Origin: Armatimonadota bacterium
GTDB taxonomy: Bacteria; Armatimonadota; HRBIN16
Assembly: GCA_028275265.1 (NCBI GenBank)
Contig: JAPWUZ010000086.1
Coordinates: 1-9,409, forward strand
Length of the DNA: 9,409 nt
Direction of reading: 5' to 3'
The stretch's first letter is position 1; every line of letters starts with the position of its first letter. This document shows, piece after piece, positions 5,951 through 9,409 of this stretch. Under the pieces are notes generated by a model. It was not told the DNA's origin, searched no databases, and worked only from the letters and a program-made list of their open reading frames with translations. Both the position numbers and the translations under genes were made by a program.

Positions 5951-6655
5951 TTACCCACGCATCAGCACGAACACATCCATCGTTGCCGACACCAGTGCAT
6001 GGCAAACGAAGCCCGGTACGAACGAGCGGGCACGAACGGCGATACCACCCAGCACCATCCCCGCCACGAACGAACCCATCACCTCGGGCAGCGGCTTGCC
6101 CACGTGCAGCAGGGCAAAAGCCAGCGACTGCAATCCAATCCCCCACCACCCCAGCCATCGCCAGCCGATGCCGGTCAGTACCCCGCGAAAGAACATCTCC
6201 CAGCACCACAGGTAGAAGGTGTACGTCATTTCGTGGTACAGCAGAGCGGACAGGGCGGAACGCGCCGGGCGATACAGGGGATAGGTTTGCTGAAAATCGG
6301 ATTGTGCCGATGCCCACCACAGCAAGGGTAACATGAACAGGTAGCATACTCCTGCCGCCGCCCAACCCCACCGATTGCCGGCACCCACGTTGTAGAGGCT
6401 CAACGTTCCACCTGCCGACACGAGAACCATCATCGGTAGCAGGAGAGCCAGACAGTTGACGAGCAGGTACTCCTCGTGAGAGCGATAGACGCGGGACGCA
6501 GAGGGGTCTATCCAGTTTACAAAGGCGTAGGGCTGGTGGTTGTAAGCGTACAGCACCGTGATGATACCCAAACACAGGGCGAGCAGTCCGGAATCCCATC
6601 GTTTTTCAGTCACCCCGATGGATTCAGACACCTCTGCGCGCCAGAAGTTGCCCAT
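5951..6655 (-). CDS. CPBP/Abi-family intramembrane protease homologue with altered motifs
   Basis: This 234-residue polytopic membrane protein has about six or seven hydrophobic segments (around 22-38, 63-81, 98-114, 136-150, 165-185, 193-208, 211-230). The CPBP (Rce1-like) signature is present in order: WEMFFRG (152-158) in place of the classical EExxxRG, then FALLH (180-184) as the FxxxH motif, then H219 in CHALVSATMD as the last histidine. The first glutamate of motif 1 is tryptophan, and the usual Asn/Asp of motif 3 is Ser223. From memory, a WExxFRG subgroup exists in several phyla, so this is not necessarily decay, but proteolytic activity is uncertain. Classical members cleave prenylated proteins or peptides within the membrane, or mediate immunity to bacteriocins. 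The frame is open to 6775. I chose the ATG at 6655 because it follows the kinase stop by 8 bases and has AGAGG 5 bases upstream. Its nearest downstream partners are two SPFH proteins. Confidence 0.8.
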   Translation of the reverse strand: MGNFWRAEVSESIGVTEKRWDSGLLALCLGIITVLYAYNHQPYAFVNWIDPSASRVYRSHEEYLLVNCLALLLPMMVLVSAGGTLSLYNVGAGNRWGWAAAGVCYLFMLPLLWWASAQSDFQQTYPLYRPARSALSALLYHEMTYTFYLWCWEMFFRGVLTGIGWRWLGWWGIGLQSLAFALLHVGKPLPEVMGSFVAGMVLGGIAVRARSFVPGFVCHALVSATMDVFVLMRG

Positions 6656-6660
6656 GGATG

Positions 6661-6665
6661 CCTCT
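6661..6665 (-). promoter_or_regulatory. Modest ribosome binding site for the CPBP gene
   Basis: AGAGG on the minus strand lies 5 bases before the ATG at 6655 and overlaps the stop codon of the kinase gene. It is weaker than the other sites in this run, so translation may depend on coupling to the kinase gene. Confidence 0.5.
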
Positions 6666-9409
6666 ACCGCTTCGCGAGTTGTAACAGCGCCGCACGCAAG
6701 GTCGCTCGGCGTATCGGTTTTGCCAGCACCATATCCACCTCCGGCGGCTTGTCCTCGCGCAGCTGGTCTCCCCAACCGGTGAGCAGGATAATCGGTACGG
6801 ATGGGGATATCTCCTTCAACTGGCGTGCCAGGCTCAGCCCGTCCAGATGAGGCATCCCCAGGTCGAGAATAACCAGGTCGTAGCGTCCCGGCTGGAACTG
6901 AGCCAGTGCGCTCCTGGCATCGGATACTGCAGTAACCTGATGTCCATCCGCCTGCAGCAAGTGCATTATCGCCGCACTCACCGCCTCATCGTCGTCCACA
7001 GTGAGAATGCGCAGGCGCGAGGAGGACACCGTTTGATGCGACTCGCTCGCCATTGCTTCGCTCTCCGCAGCAATCGGTAGATAGACAGTAAATACCGTTC
7101 CCTTCCCGACCTCGCTCTCCACCGTAATCTGCCCGGAATGCCGGGCGATGATTTGATACGACACGCTCAGTCCCAATCCGCTTCCGTGTTCACCTTTGGT
7201 GGTGAAGAAGGCATCAAAACAGTGCTCCTTTACTTCGGGAGACATGCCGATACCCGTATCGGCGACTTCTACCACCGCCCTACCGTCGCGTTCGCCTAAC
7301 CGCAGCGTGATGGTACCTCCGGTGGGCATGGCATCGCAGGCGTTGATGACCATGTTGGTGAACACTTCGTGAAGCTCGCTCCGGTTTGCTTTGACCACCG
7401 GGTCGCCTTCCGCCACGAGATGCACCCGTATCTCCGCGCCGCGCCGCCCTGCTAGGTCATGCCATACCGGTCGCGTCGATTCTATCACGTCTTCCAGCAG
7501 GGCACGGAGATGCACCCTTTCCCGACGTGTTGGCGGCTGCAGCTTATAGAACCCCTGCATTCGCTTCACAATCGCCGAAGCGTCGTGCGCCAGCTGCGCG
7601 ATAATCTCCGCCCGCCGCTGCAGCTCCGGGTCATGTTGCAGTGAAGCCTGAAGCAGTTCCGCATTCCCTAAAATGCCCATCAGCAGATTGTTGAAGTTGT
7701 GTGCCACGCCGCTGGCAATCTCGCCCAGTGAACGCAAGCGCATCAGGTGCAATTGCTGTTGCTCCGCCTGTTTCTGCTCCGTGATGTCGGTTGTCACACC
7801 CCGTACCAGCGGGGCACGACCATCCTCATGTTCTATCGACCAGAGAATGCGGCACCAGTGCCATCTGCCCTGCTTGTCGCGCAGGCGCAGCTCCACCGGC
7901 TGAGGAGGACGGGAAATGTCTGGTTGAATGACTCGTTCGAAGGTCTCTATATCCTCGGGATGTACCACCGACCGATACATACCCGGGTTCGCCTGCCACT
8001 CTGCGGGAGTATATCCCAGCCACCGCTCCACGTATTCGCTGACGAAGTCCAGCTGTCGGGTTGCCAGGTTCAGCTCCCACACGGTAACCGGCAGGCTCTG
8101 CACCAGGTGGCGCAGCCGTTCCTCCGCCACCTGTCGCTCGTGCATGAGGCGTACGTTATCCAGTGCCAGCCCCGCGTACCGTCCGATGGTCAACAACATG
8201 GAAAGTTCGCTTTCGGTAATAGGCTCGCCTGTATCCCTGCGGTCCACTGCCAGCGCACCCAGCACCTGGGTGCGCCCCCGGATGGGCACCACCGCGTTGC
8301 TGAAAGCCCTGATGTCGTCGCCCAAAGTCCGCTTCCACACCTGACGCTCGATCTCGCTCACATCTCTGAGAGCATCCTGCGACAGGAAGTAGGGTATCTT
8401 GCTAGACAGCACATCGCGCAGGCGGGAATGACCCTCTTCCAGACTTATCTCCATTTTTTCCCAACCCACTGCGCGGTTATCAATCATCGCCTTTTCCACC
8501 AACCCGCTCTGCCGACGGAGAAACACAGCGACGTATTTAAAGTCCAATGTGCAGTTAAGAAGGTCGCACAGTGTTAGAATCACTTCCTCTTCCGTCCGCA
8601 CCTCGACAAAGCGACTGCTAAACTGAATGAGCGCTTCGAGCTGCTGCGTGCGTTGCTCCAGCAGGCGCTGTGTCTCGACCTCACGATGGATATCGTACGA
8701 CACGCCTCGCGCCGCCACAAGGTTCCCATCGTCATCAAAGACTGGCACCATTCTTGCCTCGAGCCAGCGCCAATCACCGCCGTGTTCCCCAACACGCAGG
8801 CGAAAACGCCAGCTGCTGGGCTGTTGAGTCTGCTTGAACTGCCGCCATATCTCCTGAAACCGTTCGAGGTCATCGGGATGCACCTGCTGGAAAAAGAGCG
8901 AACTGTCTTTGAGAAAACGTTCGGTTTGATAGCCCGTCAACACCCGTGCATAATCGCTGATGAAGGTGAACGCCCCCTGGCGGCGGTCATATTCCCACAC
9001 CACACCTGGAAGGGTACCTATCAGGTCAGCAAGCCGTTTCTCCGCTTCCCTCGAGCGGTGCAACGCACAGGTCAGCGGAGTCTGGTCGTAAAGCAGCAGC
9101 ACTATCGTACATTGATCGCCCAAGTGCAACCGGGCGACATGCACGTCGAGAAACCGCTTCCGTTGCCCCTCCGAACACGCGATTCCCGTCAGATGAACTG
9201 CCGGAAGGTTTCGTTGACACAGCGTTTCGCACGCTTTGCGGATGGGCACATAGAGGTCGGGAGCCCAAACAGAAGACAGGTTCAGCCCCACCAGTTCGCT
9301 TGGTGTTTTCCGTCCGGTGATACGGGCAGCTGCCGCGTTGGCATAGGCCACAACGTCGTTTTCCAGCACTATCAATGCTGTTGTCAGGTGGTCCAGCAGC
9401 TCACTGTAT
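6664..9409 (-). CDS. Hybrid sensor histidine kinase PAS-PAS-GAF-PAS-HK-REC (5' end outside window)
   Basis: The frame stays open to the right edge, and the codons before the TTG at 9375 (reading YSELLDHLTTA) continue a PAS domain, so the true start lies outside. Numbering from the TTG, the order is: PAS 1 to about 100; a PAS_3-type domain at about 112-235 (VHPDDLERF, ending ARGVSYDIHREVE); GAF at about 247-412; a third PAS at about 417-535 (VVHPEDIETF, ending RGVTTDITEQK). The HisKA box follows with phospho-acceptor H559 in GVAHNFNNLL. The ATPase domain has NMVINACDAMP (674-684), DTGIGM (706-711) and GSGLGLS (731-737). Last is a receiver domain with D794-D796, phospho-acceptor D838 in VILDLGMP, T866 and K886. 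All catalytic residues are present, so it should autophosphorylate and relay to its own receiver. No membrane segment or DNA-binding output is visible, so it is probably cytoplasmic and needs a separate phosphotransfer or response partner. PAS and GAF ligands cannot be predicted. Confidence 0.93.
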   Translation of the reverse strand, partial: YSELLDHLTTALIVLENDVVAYANAAAARITGRKTPSELVGLNLSSVWAPDLYVPIRKACETLCQRNLPAVHLTGIACSEGQRKRFLDVHVARLHLGDQCTIVLLLYDQTPLTCALHRSREAEKRLADLIGTLPGVVWEYDRRQGAFTFISDYARVLTGYQTERFLKDSSLFFQQVHPDDLERFQEIWRQFKQTQQPSSWRFRLRVGEHGGDWRWLEARMVPVFDDDGNLVAARGVSYDIHREVETQRLLEQRTQQLEALIQFSSRFVEVRTEEEVILTLCDLLNCTLDFKYVAVFLRRQSGLVEKAMIDNRAVGWEKMEISLEEGHSRLRDVLSSKIPYFLSQDALRDVSEIERQVWKRTLGDDIRAFSNAVVPIRGRTQVLGALAVDRRDTGEPITESELSMLLTIGRYAGLALDNVRLMHERQVAEERLRHLVQSLPVTVWELNLATRQLDFVSEYVERWLGYTPAEWQANPGMYRSVVHPEDIETFERVIQPDISRPPQPVELRLRDKQGRWHWCRILWSIEHEDGRAPLVRGVTTDITEQKQAEQQQLHLMRLRSLGEIASGVAHNFNNLLMGILGNAELLQASLQHDPELQRRAEIIAQLAHDASAIVKRMQGFYKLQPPTRRERVHLRALLEDVIESTRPVWHDLAGRRGAEIRVHLVAEGDPVVKANRSELHEVFTNMVINACDAMPTGGTITLRLGERDGRAVVEVADTGIGMSPEVKEHCFDAFFTTKGEHGSGLGLSVSYQIIARHSGQITVESEVGKGTVFTVYLPIAAESEAMASESHQTVSSSRLRILTVDDDEAVSAAIMHLLQADGHQVTAVSDARSALAQFQPGRYDLVILDLGMPHLDGLSLARQLKEISPSVPIILLTGWGDQLREDKPPEVDMVLAKPIRRATLRAALLQLAKR

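Noticed and set aside
6656..6775. 40-residue N-terminal extension of the CPBP protein
   Set aside because: It would overlap the receiver-domain end of the kinase gene and is Gly/Ala/Arg-rich. The ATG at 6655 is correctly placed just after the kinase stop.
7747..8577. Long plus-strand reading frame (276 codons) opposite the kinase gene
   Set aside because: It lies wholly opposite the GAF and third PAS domains, which show strong family patterns. The plus-strand translation has no recognisable domain.
9373..9375. TTG as the kinase start codon
   Set aside because: The frame continues without a stop to the window edge, and the preceding residues (SELLDHLTTA) complete the beginning of a PAS domain, so the gene is partial rather than starting here.

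Overview
This GC-rich window (roughly 60% G+C by eye) comes from a free-living bacterium. It is almost entirely coding. One truncated gene on the plus strand enters from the left. After a 95-base gap, seven tightly packed genes run on the minus strand, and the first of these is cut by the right edge. The mix is citramalate synthase, a multi-PAS hybrid kinase, two-helix SPFH proteins and a plant-sugar-acid pathway. It suggests a heterotroph from a lesser-studied phylum (something like Armatimonadota or Chloroflexota is a guess), but nothing seen fixes the taxonomy.

Layout. Bases 1-690 (+) hold the C-terminal part of citramalate synthase (CimA), with the regulatory domain intact. Bases 691-785 are the only real intergenic gap. 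They hold an 18-bp perfect inverted repeat that also contains a degenerate 8-9 bp tandem repeat, between two convergent genes. From the right edge leftwards on the minus strand come: a PAS-PAS-GAF-PAS-histidine kinase-receiver hybrid protein (partial); a CPBP/Abi-type intramembrane protease homologue with altered catalytic motifs; two paralogous SPFH/band 7 (prohibitin/HflKC-like) membrane proteins; a protein I recognise as D-apionate lactonase-like (ApnL); an ApnO-like NAD-dependent oxidoisomerase; and a xylose-isomerase-like TIM barrel that fits the 3-oxo-isoapionate decarboxylase (OiaX) role. The gaps are 8, 25, 2, 13 and 2 bp, and the last pair overlaps by 4 bp (ATGA). Most starts have good Shine-Dalgarno sequences, often inside the end of the preceding gene. 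This is most likely one transcription unit.

How the genes may work together. The last three genes stand in the order of a known route for D-apiose-derived acids: lactone opening, oxidation with hydroxymethyl migration, then decarboxylation. I infer that this is a compact D-apionate (or related branched or aldonic acid) cassette. The upstream half looks like a membrane-organisation module: two SPFH proteins that could form an HflK/HflC-like hetero-oligomer, next to an intramembrane protease-like protein, headed by a cytoplasmic-looking sensor kinase. Why these two halves share a transcription unit is the main open question. All functional names rest on motif recognition and remembered family sequences, not on searches.
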